Assembly: GCA_002336725.1 (NCBI GenBank)
Contig: DDEO01000150.1
Coordinates: 1 to 20,506, forward strand
Length of the DNA stretch: 20,506 nucleotides
DNA from: Bacteroidetes bacterium UBA1952
Lineage (GTDB): Bacteria; Bacteroidota; Bacteroidia; Chitinophagales; Chitinophagaceae
Reading direction: 5' to 3'
The stretch's first letter is position 1, and the number at the start of each line of letters is the position of its first letter. The notes under the pieces were generated by a model that saw only the letters and a list, made by a program, of their open reading frames with translations, was not told where the DNA came from and searched no databases. Of the stretch, positions 20,483-20,506 are shown piece after piece. Both the position numbers and the translations under genes were made by a program.

Positions 20483-20506
20483 AATGTGCTGATGTGCTGA
20501 TGTGCT
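20483..20506. repeat. 8-bp tandem repeat upstream of atpC
   Basis: The unit GATGTGCT is present twice, preceded by AATGTGCT, from 20483 to the window edge, seven bases before the atpC ATG on the minus strand. The array probably continues past the edge. It lies between atpC and its presumed upstream neighbour. Confidence 0.7.

Overview
The window looks like a chromosomal segment of a Bacteroidota bacterium. The evidence is a short atpC that stops after the beta-sandwich domain, several families typical of the phylum (the YtxH/holin-family pair, SIMPL protein, Bacteroidota-type small cupin, MbnP/MbnH-like pair), absence of strong Shine-Dalgarno sites, and promoter boxes of the TTTG / TAnnTTTG type. 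A Saprospiria- or Chitinophagia-like host is my inference only. There is no complete insertion sequence, prophage, CRISPR array, rRNA or tRNA gene that I can see.

Layout. 1-1505: 3' part of glycyl-tRNA synthetase. 1506-1735: repeat-rich spacer (degraded palindrome, an 11-unit 10-bp-periodic GTTGAT array, a perfect 30-bp palindrome). 1736-3869: a small conserved protein, an MbnP-like lipoprotein and its MbnH-like di-heme peroxidase partner. 3870-4081: a MITE-like element and phased palindromes. 4082-4447: a secreted beta/gamma-crystallin-like protein. 4532-11790 (minus strand): a tightly packed six-gene polysaccharide operon reading flippase, GT4, Wzy/ligase-like, GT2, GT4, GT4 of the DUF1972 type. 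12167-14425 (plus strand): a second O-antigen ligase/polymerase-like protein and the polyprenyl-phosphate sugar-1-phosphate transferase that would start the repeat unit. 14484-15299: tandem-domain universal stress protein. 15755-16906 (minus): YtxH-type protein, holin-family membrane protein and an unknown protein, closed by a strong terminator. 17459-18764 (plus): SIMPL protein and a secreted unknown. 18881-20476 (minus): cupin, lipoprotein, an orphan gene fragment and atpC.

How the genes fit. The two divergent polysaccharide blocks together give an initiating transferase, four glycosyltransferases, a Wzx-type flippase and two Wzy_C-type proteins, which is enough for a Wzx/Wzy-type surface or exopolysaccharide pathway. 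No nucleotide-sugar synthesis genes and no Wza/Wzc export genes are in the window. The MbnP/MbnH-like pair suggests a periplasmic copper-binding protein that is matured by a di-heme enzyme.

The most unusual feature is genome-scale in character. The palindrome TTTCCGGAAA (core TTCCGGAA) occurs by hand count about 31 times as the 8-mer, 20 of them as the full 10-mer, in coding and non-coding DNA. An 8-mer is expected about 0.3 times in this length. Near two promoters it forms helically phased clusters. The window also carries several small palindromic or MITE-like repeat families and a duplicated copy of the atpC 3' end with its terminator.
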